From contig CAMWTX010000107.1 in assembly GCA_947177315.1 (NCBI GenBank), positions 1 to 5,682 on the forward strand: DNA of 5,682 bases, read 5' to 3'. The position numbers and the translations under genes were made by a program. Position 1 is the stretch's first letter, and each line of letters begins with the position of its first letter. Origin of the DNA: an uncultured Bacteroidales bacterium (lineage in GTDB: Bacteria > Bacteroidota > Bacteroidia > Bacteroidales > P3). The notes under the pieces were generated by a model that saw nothing but the letters and a program-made list of their open reading frames with translations, was not told the origin of the DNA and did no database searches. Below, one piece after another: positions 1 to 5,682 of the stretch.

Positions 1-77
1 CCCGAAATTTTTTACCCCTAATTCCCCGATTCCCCCGAAATTTTTTACCCCTAATTCCCCGATTTCCCCGAAATTTT
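1..77. repeat. 33-bp tandem repeat with C4 tracts upstream of nuoA
   Basis: Two full units, 1-33 and 34-66, match at 32 of 33 positions; the difference is C32 versus T65. A third copy is cut short after 11 bases (67-77). Each unit reads CCCGAAATTTTTTA, then CCCCTAATT, then CCCCGATT plus two bases, so runs of three to five C recur at 1-3, 15-18, 24-27, 32-36, 48-51, 57-60 and 66-69. The array may extend left of the window. No coding frame of note crosses it. It lies about 160 bp upstream of nuoA; whether it belongs to the end of an unseen upstream gene, to regulation, or is a simple intergenic repeat cannot be decided here. The repeat itself is directly visible; its function is unknown. Confidence 0.9.
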
Positions 78-82
78 GGGGA
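65..82. repeat. Imperfect palindrome closing the tandem repeat
   Basis: The sequence TCCCCGAAATTTTGGGGA pairs with itself: T65-A82, four C-G pairs (66-69 with 78-81), a G70-T77 wobble, then A-T pairs or an AAATTT loop. It forms where the third repeat copy breaks off and is followed by GGG at 83-85. No T-run follows on either strand, so it is not a convincing intrinsic terminator. It could be a protein-binding site or just a by-product of the repeat. Confidence 0.5.
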
Positions 83-85
83 GGG

Positions 86-234
86 AACAAAAACAACAAT
101 GCCGCCGTTTTCAATTTTCCTCCCCATGTTATTATGTTGTTGGTAACTCCATAAATACTACCCTTCCAAACACTTTTAAAATCAAAAAACATTAACGACC
201 TTTGCCGCGTTTTTTTTCATTTATTTAAAGCGCT
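86..234 (+). other. AT-rich leader region upstream of the nuo operon
   Basis: This stretch is clearly more AT-rich than the coding sequence after it and has no convincing gene. It contains A-rich (86-100) and T-rich (210-217, eight T) tracts and a tiny 15-codon frame at 99-146 with no supporting signal. It presumably holds the promoter and 5' leader of nuoA. No strong Shine-Dalgarno precedes nuoA; the bases before its ATG are A/T-rich, as is common in Bacteroidetes. I see no riboswitch-like fold or RNA gene. Confidence 0.6.
174..204 (+). promoter_or_regulatory. Weak candidate Bacteroidetes-type promoter for nuoA
   Basis: Bacteroidetes primary sigma promoters have a -7 box TAnnTTTG and a -33 box near TTTG, about 19-21 bp apart. 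GACCTTTG at 197-204 keeps the A and the TTTG of the -7 box but has G for the first T. TTTT at 174-177 lies 19 bp upstream as a poor -33 box. This would place the transcript start near 210, with a leader of about 25 nt. The match is partial and other A/T-rich spots, such as 133-140, are only somewhat worse. Confidence 0.25.
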
Positions 235-588
235 ATGTCGAACTTATTGTTGCTTTTGGTCGTATTGCTTACAGCCGTGGCTCTTGTGTGCGCCGGCTGG
301 GGCTTTGGCGTTTGGCTCAGTCCGCGCTCCTACAATCCCTTGAAAGAAGAAACCTACGAATGCGGTGTTCCCACGCGCGGCAGGAGTTGGATGCAGTTCC
401 GGGCAGGTTACTACCTCTTTGCCCTGCTCTTCCTGATGTTCGATGTGGAAGCCGTGTTCCTCTTTCCCTGGGCGGTAATCGCCAACGAAATGGGCATGGC
501 GGCCCTCTATACCGTTTTGTTTTTCTTAGTGGTGCTGACCCTCGGGCTGGCCTACGCATGGAAGAAAGGAGCTTTGGAATGGAAATAA
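235..588 (+). CDS. nuoA: NADH-quinone oxidoreductase subunit A (NuoA)
   Basis: Small membrane subunit of complex I (ND3 family) at the junction of the peripheral and membrane arms. The 117-residue protein has the usual family length and three hydrophobic segments, at about 4-28, 58-80 and 88-108. The loop after the first helix carries YECG (41-44), whose cysteine (Cys43) matches the conserved ND3 loop cysteine. The second helix ends in the FDVEAVFLFPWA signature (69-80); Asp70 and Glu72 correspond to the membrane acidic pair important in E. coli NuoA. It is first in the operon, with no strong ribosome binding site before ATG 235. Its last 10 nt overlap the start of nuoB. Identification is secure from motifs and order. 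Confidence 0.95.
   Translation: MSNLLLLLVVLLTAVALVCAGWGFGVWLSPRSYNPLKEETYECGVPTRGRSWMQFRAGYYLFALLFLMFDVEAVFLFPWAVIANEMGMAALYTVLFFLVVLTLGLAYAWKKGALEWK
567..571 (+). promoter_or_regulatory. Shine-Dalgarno site deciding the nuoB start
   Basis: AGGAG (within AAAGGAG, 565-571) lies 7 nt before ATG 579, inside the 3' end of nuoA. It is the clearest Shine-Dalgarno match in the window and supports 579 over any upstream start in the same frame. Confidence 0.65.
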
Positions 589-1211
589 GGAAACCTAAGA
601 TCAAAGGCTTGCCCTACGAAGAGTTCAACGACAACGAATACATCGAGACCCTGCGCAAGAACGGCGTGGGTGTTGTGATGGGCAACTTAGACAGCATCAT
701 CAACTGGGGGCGTTCCAATTCGCTGTGGCCCTTGACCTTTGCCACCAGCTGCTGCGGCATCGAATTCATGAGCGTTGGCGCGGCACGCTACGACTTTGCC
801 CGGTTCGGGTTTGAAGTGGCACGCGCCAGTCCGCGTCAGGCCGATATGATTATGGTGGCCGGCACCATCGTGAACAAGATGGCCCCCGTTCTTTACCGCC
901 TCTACGAACAGATGGCTGATCCCAAATACGTTATCGCGGTGGGCGGCTGCGCTATCAGCGGCGGCCCGTTCTCCAAGTCGTACAACGTATTGCAGGGCGT
1001 GGACAAAATCATTCCCGTAGATGTGTATATCCCCGGCTGTCCTCCCCGTCCGGAAGCCTTGCTGTACGGCATGATGCAACTGCAACGCAAAGTAAAGGTG
1101 GAACGTTTCTTCGGCGATGTGAACAAGAAAGAGCCTAAGAACTGCCGGCTACCCGAAATCCGCCCCGAAGAAAAACCCGTGTTCGCCTCCAAATACCAAG
1201 ACAACGAATAA
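579..1211 (+). CDS. nuoB: NADH-quinone oxidoreductase subunit B (NuoB), carrier of cluster N2
   Basis: Peripheral-arm subunit (PSST family) holding 4Fe-4S cluster N2, the last electron carrier before quinone. The 210-residue protein shows the tandem cysteines in TSCCGIEFM (Cys58, Cys59), Cys124 in VGGCAISGGP and Cys154 in IPGCPPRPEA, which are the four expected ligands. Other family signatures are the NWGRSNSLWPLTF run (42-54) and ARASPRQADMIMVAGT (81-96). The open frame extends upstream to 288, but that part is only another reading frame of nuoA: ATG 579 has a well-spaced AGGAG and gives a normal N-terminus. The charged C-terminal tail (about 175-210) is beyond the core fold. It overlaps nuoA by 10 nt, and nuoCD follows after 13 nt. 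Nothing suggests loss of function. Confidence 0.97.
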   Translation: MEIRKPKIKGLPYEEFNDNEYIETLRKNGVGVVMGNLDSIINWGRSNSLWPLTFATSCCGIEFMSVGAARYDFARFGFEVARASPRQADMIMVAGTIVNKMAPVLYRLYEQMADPKYVIAVGGCAISGGPFSKSYNVLQGVDKIIPVDVYIPGCPPRPEALLYGMMQLQRKVKVERFFGDVNKKEPKNCRLPEIRPEEKPVFASKYQDNE

Positions 1212-1224
1212 CGTCCGCACCGAT

Positions 1225-2850
1225 ATGAGTACGATTAAATCCATCATACAGGAAATCTGCCCGCAAGCCGTTTTTCAGGAAACGGAGAACGCGCCTGTGC
1301 AAGTGCGCCTGCAAGCGGCGGAACTGGCCAAGTTGCTCAAGCCCCTGCGCGAAGATGCCGCCTTGCAATTCGACTACCTCGAAGACCTCGTGGGCATGGA
1401 CTTCGGCGAAAAGTTGGGGGTTATCTACCGCCTCTATTCCACGGTTCACAACCACCGCATCATCATCGAATGCCAGGCCGAAAGCCGTCAGGAGCCCGAA
1501 CTCCCCACCCTTTCGCATATTTGGGCTATCGCCAATTTCTATGAACGCGAGGTGTTCGACTTCTTCGGCATCCACTTCATAGGGCATCCCGATATGCGGC
1601 GGCTGTTCCTGCGCAGCGACCATGTGGGCTATCCCTTGCGCAAGGACTACGACCCGGCCTCCAACCCCTTGAAACTCGATGCCGAATGCCTGCCCGACGA
1701 CACTTCCGTTTATGTGGACCACGACGGAAAGACCCAAATCGAGGGGCATACCCTGTTCGAAAAAGATGAATACGTGGTGAACATCGGCCCCCAGCATCCC
1801 GCCACCCACGGGGTTCTGCATTTCCAGGTTTCCCTGCAAGGCGAAATCGTCAAGAAGGTGGACGTACACTGCGGCTATATCCACCGGGGCATCGAAAAGA
1901 TGTGCGAAAGCATGACCTATCCGCAGACCCTGGCGATGACCGACCGTCTCGACTACCTTTCGGCTCACCAGAACCGCCACGCCCTCTGCGCCTGTATCGA
2001 AGATGCCATGGGGATGGAAGTTCCGCGCCGCGCCCAATATATCCGCGTGCTGATGGACGAGTTGAGCCGTATCCAGTCGCACCTGCTTTTCTATGCCACT
2101 TTCTGCATGGACCTGGGTGCGCTCACGCCTTTCTTCTACGGATTCCGCGACCGCGAAAAAATCCTGAACATCTTTGAGGACACCACCGGCGGCAGGCTTA
2201 TTCAGAACTACAACGTAATCGGCGGTGTGGCGCGCGACCTGCATCCCGATTTCATCAAAAAGACGAGGGAATTTGTAGAATACCTGCCGGGCGTACTCAA
2301 GGAATACCACGATGTGTTCACAAACAACGTCATCTTCCGGCAGCGTTCCAAGGGTATCGGACTGCTGAGCAGGGAACAGGCGCTTTCTTTCGGCATCACG
2401 GGACCTACGGCCCGTGCCAGCAACCTGGCCTGCGACGTGCGCAAACACAATCCCTACAGCATCTACAGCGAGGTGCTTTTTAAAGAAGTCCTCTACAAGA
2501 ACGGCGATTGCCTTGACCGCTACATGGTACGCATGGACGAGATAGAACAATCCCTTTCGATTATCAGCCAGTTGCTGGACAAGATTCCGCAGGGCGACTA
2601 CTGCGCCAAGACCAAGCCCGTCATCAAACTGCCCGAAGGCCGCTTCTTCAAGAGCGTGGAAACGGCGCGGGGCGAATTCGGCGTGTTTATCGAAAGCCGG
2701 GGCGAGAAATATCCCTACCGCCTCAAGTTCCACCCGCCCTGCCTGCCTTTGGTTTCGGTGGTCGATACCTTGGCTTCGGGCAACAAGATCGCCGACCTGA
2801 TCACCATCGGGGCTTCGTTGGATTACGTGGTTCCGGATATCGACCGTTAA
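1225..2850 (+). CDS. nuoCD: Fused NADH-quinone oxidoreductase subunit C/D (NuoCD)
   Basis: Single 541-residue chain joining the 30-kDa (NuoC) and 49-kDa (NuoD) subunits. The NuoC part (about 1-150) has the signature from YEREVFDFFGI to GHPDMRR (106-126) and GYPLRKDY (135-142). An acidic linker (about 150-182) leads to the NuoD part, which begins at VNIGPQHPATHGVLH (185-199). His195 and Tyr244 (in DRLDYLS) match the conserved quinone-binding His and Tyr of the 49-kDa subunit. Further family marks are YIHRGIEKM (218-226), AQYIRVLMDELSRI (270-283), TPFFYGFRDREK (301-312) and the end SLDYVVPDIDR. It is shorter than E. coli NuoCD (about 600 residues), mainly in the N-terminal part and linker. Several NuoD positions differ from the common form, for example NVIGGV where RPGGV is usual. 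No nuoE, nuoF or nuoG follows. Confidence 0.96.
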   Translation: MSTIKSIIQEICPQAVFQETENAPVQVRLQAAELAKLLKPLREDAALQFDYLEDLVGMDFGEKLGVIYRLYSTVHNHRIIIECQAESRQEPELPTLSHIWAIANFYEREVFDFFGIHFIGHPDMRRLFLRSDHVGYPLRKDYDPASNPLKLDAECLPDDTSVYVDHDGKTQIEGHTLFEKDEYVVNIGPQHPATHGVLHFQVSLQGEIVKKVDVHCGYIHRGIEKMCESMTYPQTLAMTDRLDYLSAHQNRHALCACIEDAMGMEVPRRAQYIRVLMDELSRIQSHLLFYATFCMDLGALTPFFYGFRDREKILNIFEDTTGGRLIQNYNVIGGVARDLHPDFIKKTREFVEYLPGVLKEYHDVFTNNVIFRQRSKGIGLLSREQALSFGITGPTARASNLACDVRKHNPYSIYSEVLFKEVLYKNGDCLDRYMVRMDEIEQSLSIISQLLDKIPQGDYCAKTKPVIKLPEGRFFKSVETARGEFGVFIESRGEKYPYRLKFHPPCLPLVSVVDTLASGNKIADLITIGASLDYVVPDIDR

Positions 2851-2877
2851 TGCAAATCTTAAAAAAACGACTATAAA

Positions 2878-3954
2878 ATGTTTGATTTTAGCGTTGTTAC
2901 GACATGGATTGACGAGGGCTTGCGCGGCATCATGCCGGCCTCGGGCGCCATTGCCATAGAATGCGTGCTTATCGGCGTGCTGCTGTTGGCAGTATATGCG
3001 GTTTTCGCCCTGGTGCTTATCCTGGCCGAACGCAAGGTGTGCGCCGCTTTCCAATGCCGTCTCGGCCCTAACCGCGTGGGGCCTTGGGGCAGCATACAGA
3101 CCGTGGCGGACATGGTGAAGATCATCACCAAAGAAATCATCTCGATACGGCACGTGGACAGTTTTCTGCACAACCTGGCGCCGTTCCTGGTGATTATCGC
3201 CTCCCTGCTCGCCTTTTCGTGCATTCCTTTTGCCAAAGGCCTGCAGATTCTGGATTTCAATGTGGGCATCCTCTTTATGGTGGCGGCTTCCTCCATCGGC
3301 ATCGTGGGTATATTGCTGGCGGGATGGTCTTCCAACAACAAGTTCTCGCTTATCGGAGCCATGCGGAGCGGAGCGCAGATGATCAGCTACGAGCTCTCCA
3401 TCGGCCTGAGCATCATGACGATTGTGGTTCTTTCCGGCACGATGCAGATTTCGGAACTGGTGGAAAGCCAGAACGACCTTTGGTTCATCTTCAAGGGCCA
3501 TATCCCGGCCTGCATCGCCTTTGTGGTTTACCTCATCGCCGGTACGGCCGAAACCAACCGCGGGCCTTTCGACCTTCCCGAAGCCGAAAGCGAGCTCACC
3601 GCCGGCTACCACACCGAATATTCGGGCATGCATTTCGGTTTCTACTATGTGGCGGAATTCGTGAACATGTTTATCGTGGCCGCCATCGCCACCACCGTTT
3701 TCCTGGGTGGCTGGATGCCCCTGCATATTCCCGGACTGGATGCCTTCAACCAAGCCATGGACTATATTCCTTCGCTGGTTTGGTTCCTGGCCAAGAGCGT
3801 GGTGATGGTGTTCGTCATCATGTGGTTCAAATGGACGTTCCCGCGCCTCCGCATCGACCAGCTTATCCGTCTGGAATGGAAATACCTCTTGCCCTTGAAC
3901 CTCGTGAACCTTATCGTGATGGTTCTCATCGTGGCTTTGGGCTGGCATTTTTAA
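2878..3954 (+). CDS. nuoH: NADH-quinone oxidoreductase subunit H (NuoH)
   Basis: Membrane subunit (ND1 family) that anchors the peripheral arm and forms the mouth of the quinone channel. The 358-residue protein has about eight hydrophobic segments. Signatures in order: ILAERKVCAAFQCR (48-61) with GPNRVGPWG (63-71), GWSSNNKFSLIGAMRS (149-164) with AQMISYE (166-172), the AETNRGPFDLPEAESEL loop (224-240), HTEYSGMHFGFYYVAE (245-260) and FPRLRIDQLIRLEWK (321-335). The acidic and arginine residues of these loops line the region where quinone reduction is coupled to proton movement. It starts 27 nt after nuoCD, behind an A-rich stretch without a Shine-Dalgarno. It directly follows nuoCD, the place where nuoE, nuoF and nuoG lie in E. 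coli-type operons. Confidence 0.97.
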   Translation: MFDFSVVTTWIDEGLRGIMPASGAIAIECVLIGVLLLAVYAVFALVLILAERKVCAAFQCRLGPNRVGPWGSIQTVADMVKIITKEIISIRHVDSFLHNLAPFLVIIASLLAFSCIPFAKGLQILDFNVGILFMVAASSIGIVGILLAGWSSNNKFSLIGAMRSGAQMISYELSIGLSIMTIVVLSGTMQISELVESQNDLWFIFKGHIPACIAFVVYLIAGTAETNRGPFDLPEAESELTAGYHTEYSGMHFGFYYVAEFVNMFIVAAIATTVFLGGWMPLHIPGLDAFNQAMDYIPSLVWFLAKSVVMVFVIMWFKWTFPRLRIDQLIRLEWKYLLPLNLVNLIVMVLIVALGWHF

Positions 3955-3966
3955 ACCGCTTGCATC

Positions 3967-4485
3967 ATGAACTCGCTCGTAAAATATTTCTCCGACTTTT
4001 TCAGCGCCCTCAAATCGCTTTTGACGGGCATGAAAACCACGCTGAAGGTTTTCTTCCGTAAGAAGACCACCGAACTATATCCCGAAAAACGAGGCAGCCT
4101 TTATGTGGCCGAACAGTTCCGGGGACGTCTGGAAATGGTGCATACCGAAGACAACCATCACCATTGCGTGGCCTGCGGCATCTGCCAGATGAACTGCCCC
4201 AACGGCACGATACAGGTGGAAAGCCAAACGGTGACGAATGCCGAAGGCAAATCCGAAAAGGTACTGGTCGCCTACCGTTACGATTTGGGCAAATGCCTTT
4301 TCTGCGAACTGTGCGTAAGAACCTGTCCCCACCACGCCATTCGGTTCACCAACCGGTTCGAAAACGCCGTGTTCACACGCGAAAAATTGGCACTCGTGCT
4401 GAACCGCCCCGGTTCGAGCCTGCAGCCCAAACCGGCCAAGCCGGCTCCCGCCGATACGAATACTAACCCTGCAAAACCGGAGTAA
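3967..4485 (+). CDS. nuoI: NADH-quinone oxidoreductase subunit I (NuoI), two 4Fe-4S clusters
   Basis: Ferredoxin-like peripheral subunit (TYKY family) that carries clusters N6a and N6b and feeds N2 in NuoB. Two CxxCxxCxxxCP motifs are intact: Cys67, 70, 73 and 77, and Cys110, 113, 116 and 120. The N-terminal 35 residues are amphipathic and basic, as expected for the stretch that lies on the membrane arm, followed by the FRGRLEM motif (51-57) typical of the family. Three histidines (64-66) precede the first cysteine. The last 23 or so residues form a Pro/Ala/Lys-rich, probably disordered tail. With no NuoG here, NuoI is the most exposed end of the electron chain and the likely entry point for electrons; that is inference. 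It starts 12 nt after nuoH, and nuoJ follows after 5 nt. Confidence 0.96.
   Translation: MNSLVKYFSDFFSALKSLLTGMKTTLKVFFRKKTTELYPEKRGSLYVAEQFRGRLEMVHTEDNHHHCVACGICQMNCPNGTIQVESQTVTNAEGKSEKVLVAYRYDLGKCLFCELCVRTCPHHAIRFTNRFENAVFTREKLALVLNRPGSSLQPKPAKPAPADTNTNPAKPE
4479..4482 (+). promoter_or_regulatory. Possible ribosome binding site for nuoJ
   Basis: GGAG inside the last codons of nuoI, 8 nt before ATG 4491. The spacing is suitable, but the match is short. Confidence 0.35.
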
Positions 4486-4490
4486 ACGCC

Positions 4491-5009
4491 ATGCAAAACG
4501 TACTTGTACTTCGAATCATTTTCGGTTTGTTGGCCGCGGTAATCGCCGTTTTTTCGGTGATGGCCGTGTGCACGCGCCGCATCCTGCACGCGGCGACCTA
4601 CCTGCTGTTCGTGCTGTTCGCCACAGCCGGGCTGTACTTTTTCCTCAACTACTCGTTCTTGGGTGCGGTGCAGTTGCTGGTGTATGCCGGCGGTGTGATT
4701 ATCCTGTATGTGTTCTCCATCCTGCTCACCAACACCGACCGCGAAGAACCGCTGCCCTTATTCAGCCTTCGCCGCTGGCTGGCCTTGCTTGCCACGGTGG
4801 GCGGAGTGGCGCTGGCGGGCTTCCTGCTGCTATCCAACGTATGGCCGCAGACTGAACTGCCCGTGGATGCCGAAATCGGCATGAAGCAAATCGGGCACAC
4901 GCTCATGGGAACGCAAAAGGGGCAGTACCTCCTGCCTTTCGAGGTGATGAGCGTATTGCTGCTTGCCTGCATGGTGGGCGCGCTCGTTATAGGTCGCAAA
5001 CGCAGTTAA
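4491..5009 (+). CDS. nuoJ: NADH-quinone oxidoreductase subunit J (NuoJ)
   Basis: Membrane subunit of the ND6 family, next to NuoA, NuoH and NuoK, with a third helix that shifts during coupling. The 172-residue protein has five hydrophobic segments, at about 6-28, 33-53, 57-80, 95-116 and 147-167. The third helix carries LLVYAGGVIILYVFSILLTN (62-81), the counterpart of the conserved VYVGAVMVLFLF segment. The C-terminal LLPFEVMSVLLLACMVGALV (147-166) is the second family signature. The length is close to E. coli NuoJ (184). The gene begins 5 nt after nuoI; nuoK starts 30 nt downstream. Sequence conservation in this family is low, so order and hydrophobic layout add much of the support. Confidence 0.94.
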   Translation: MQNVLVLRIIFGLLAAVIAVFSVMAVCTRRILHAATYLLFVLFATAGLYFFLNYSFLGAVQLLVYAGGVIILYVFSILLTNTDREEPLPLFSLRRWLALLATVGGVALAGFLLLSNVWPQTELPVDAEIGMKQIGHTLMGTQKGQYLLPFEVMSVLLLACMVGALVIGRKRS

Positions 5010-5039
5010 ACAAGGTATCACAAAAAAATCAAAGCGGAT

Positions 5040-5357
5040 ATGGAACCCGTTGTTTCGATGGAATGTTACCTGATTGTGTCTTCCATCATGTTTTTTGCCG
5101 GCATCTACGGTTTTATCACCCGGAAAAACCTTATCGCCACCCTGATCTCGATAGAACTGGTGCTTACCTCCACCGATATCAACTTTGCCGTGTTCAACCG
5201 TTTCCTCTACCCCGGACAGTTGGAAGGGATGTTCTTTACCCTTTTCTCCATCGGGGTGTCGGCGGCCGAAACGGCGGTGGCGATAGCCATCATCATCAAT
5301 ATTTACCGAAACCTCAAGAACGTGGAGACACGCAACTTGAAAAAGCTTAAAGACTAA
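5040..5357 (+). CDS. nuoK: NADH-quinone oxidoreductase subunit K (NuoK)
   Basis: Small membrane subunit (ND4L family) in the proton path between NuoJ and the antiporter-like subunits. The 105-residue protein has three hydrophobic segments (about 10-27, 31-53 and 64-89). Glu39 (in LISIELVL) and Glu77 (in SAAETAVAIAI) match the two membrane glutamates of E. coli NuoK (Glu36, Glu72). Asp46 adds a third acidic residue in the second helix, where E. coli has Ala. ATG 5040 was chosen; ATG 5058 (residue 7, MECYL) would give 99 residues and is also possible, since neither has a clear Shine-Dalgarno. The stop overlaps the nuoL start by 1 nt (TAATG). The C-terminal tail is Lys/Asn-rich. Confidence 0.95.
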   Translation: MEPVVSMECYLIVSSIMFFAGIYGFITRKNLIATLISIELVLTSTDINFAVFNRFLYPGQLEGMFFTLFSIGVSAAETAVAIAIIINIYRNLKNVETRNLKKLKD

Positions 5358-5682
5358 TGGAATACTCGGTTTTTATCTTGTTGCTTCCCCTGTTGGGATT
5401 CCTGTTTGCCGGTCTGGGCGGCACACGCCTCAAAGGTAAGTGGGCCGGCTATGTGAACACCGCCATCCTTACCGTGGCGGCGGTGCTGGCATACCTCACC
5501 GCATGGCAATACTTCTCGCTGCCGCGTGTAGAAGGGCTGCGCCAGAGCCTGCAACCGCTCCATTGGGAATGGATGCGCTTTACCGAACACCTGCATATCG
5601 ACTTAGGGGTGATGCTCGACCCCATTTCGGTCATGATGCTGGTGGTCATCACCACCGTGTCGCTCATGGTGCATATCTACAG
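5357..5682 (+). CDS. nuoL: NADH-quinone oxidoreductase subunit L (NuoL), 5' part only
   Basis: N-terminal 108 codons of the large antiporter-like proton-pumping subunit (ND5 family); the frame is still open at the right edge. It begins at ATG 5357, sharing the A with the nuoK stop. The translation starts MEYSVFILLLPLLGFLFAGL, a typical first helix, with a second hydrophobic segment at about 35-52. Residues 82-108 contain DLGVMLDPISVMMLVV and then TTVSLMVHIY, the start of the conserved antiporter N-terminal domain, where LDxLSxxM and a VxxLIHIYS-like end are usual. The full protein should be over 600 residues, so pumping residues and the long lateral helix lie outside the window. nuoM and nuoN are expected downstream, but that is inference. 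Confidence 0.93.
   Translation, partial: MEYSVFILLLPLLGFLFAGLGGTRLKGKWAGYVNTAILTVAAVLAYLTAWQYFSLPRVEGLRQSLQPLHWEWMRFTEHLHIDLGVMLDPISVMMLVVITTVSLMVHIY

Noticed and set aside
1..77. CRISPR array
   Set aside because: The 33-bp units adjoin with no unique spacers between them, so this is a simple tandem repeat.
65..85. Intrinsic terminator of an upstream gene
   Set aside because: The hairpin is not followed by a T-run on either strand, and no upstream gene is visible in the window.
99..146. 15-codon frame (MPPFSIFLPMLLCCW) as a leader peptide
   Set aside because: No ribosome binding site, no regulatory codon run and no attenuator hairpin pair after it; likely chance.
288..578. Upstream extension of the nuoB frame to an ATG at 288
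   Set aside because: This part is nuoA read in another frame. ATG 579 has an AGGAG at good spacing and gives a normal NuoB N-terminus.
1135..3948. 937-codon open frame on the minus strand, opposite nuoCD and nuoH
   Set aside because: Its codons are exact complements of nuoCD and nuoH codons, the product is His/Asp/Arg-rich with no recognisable domain, and it crosses well-supported genes. It is a by-product of codon bias.
3084..4061. 325-codon + strand frame overlapping nuoH and nuoI
   Set aside because: It is rich in His, Arg and Gly, has no membrane or domain pattern, and lies on top of NuoH, whose motifs are unmistakable.

Overview
The window holds the first part of a nuo operon for respiratory complex I (NDH-1) on the + strand. 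The order is nuoA, nuoB, a fused nuoCD, nuoH, nuoI, nuoJ, nuoK and the first 108 codons of nuoL, which runs off the right edge. The organism is most likely a member of the Bacteroidetes, probably Bacteroidales. The reasons are the gene order with no nuoE, nuoF or nuoG, the single-chain NuoCD, protein motifs that resemble Bacteroides-type Nuo subunits as I remember them, moderately GC-rich coding sequence next to an AT-rich intergenic region, and mostly weak or absent Shine-Dalgarno sequences. I cannot name a genus.

Layout. Positions 1-234 are non-coding as far as I can see. They begin with a 33-bp tandem repeat (two full copies and a partial third) rich in C4 tracts and ending in an imperfect palindrome. 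An AT-rich stretch follows, with one weak Bacteroidetes-style promoter candidate. From 235 to the end the sequence is almost entirely coding. Genes are separated by 5-30 nt or overlap (nuoA/nuoB by 10 nt, nuoK/nuoL by 1 nt), which fits one polycistronic transcript.

How the genes work together. NuoB, NuoCD and NuoI form the peripheral quinone-reducing (Q) module. NuoI carries two 4Fe-4S clusters that pass electrons to the terminal N2 cluster in NuoB, which sits beside the quinone pocket formed by the NuoD part of NuoCD. NuoH joins this arm to the membrane. NuoA, NuoJ and NuoK form the proximal membrane part, and NuoL is the first antiporter-like proton pump. The NADH-oxidising module (NuoE, NuoF, NuoG) is missing from its usual place: nuoCD is followed by nuoH after 27 nt. 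Electrons would therefore have to enter by another route, plausibly a ferredoxin- or flavodoxin-type donor docking near NuoI, as in cyanobacterial/chloroplast NDH. This is a known arrangement in Bacteroidetes and some other bacteria, so it is not a new system, but its donor is the main open biological question here. The least explained element is the C-tract tandem repeat upstream of nuoA.
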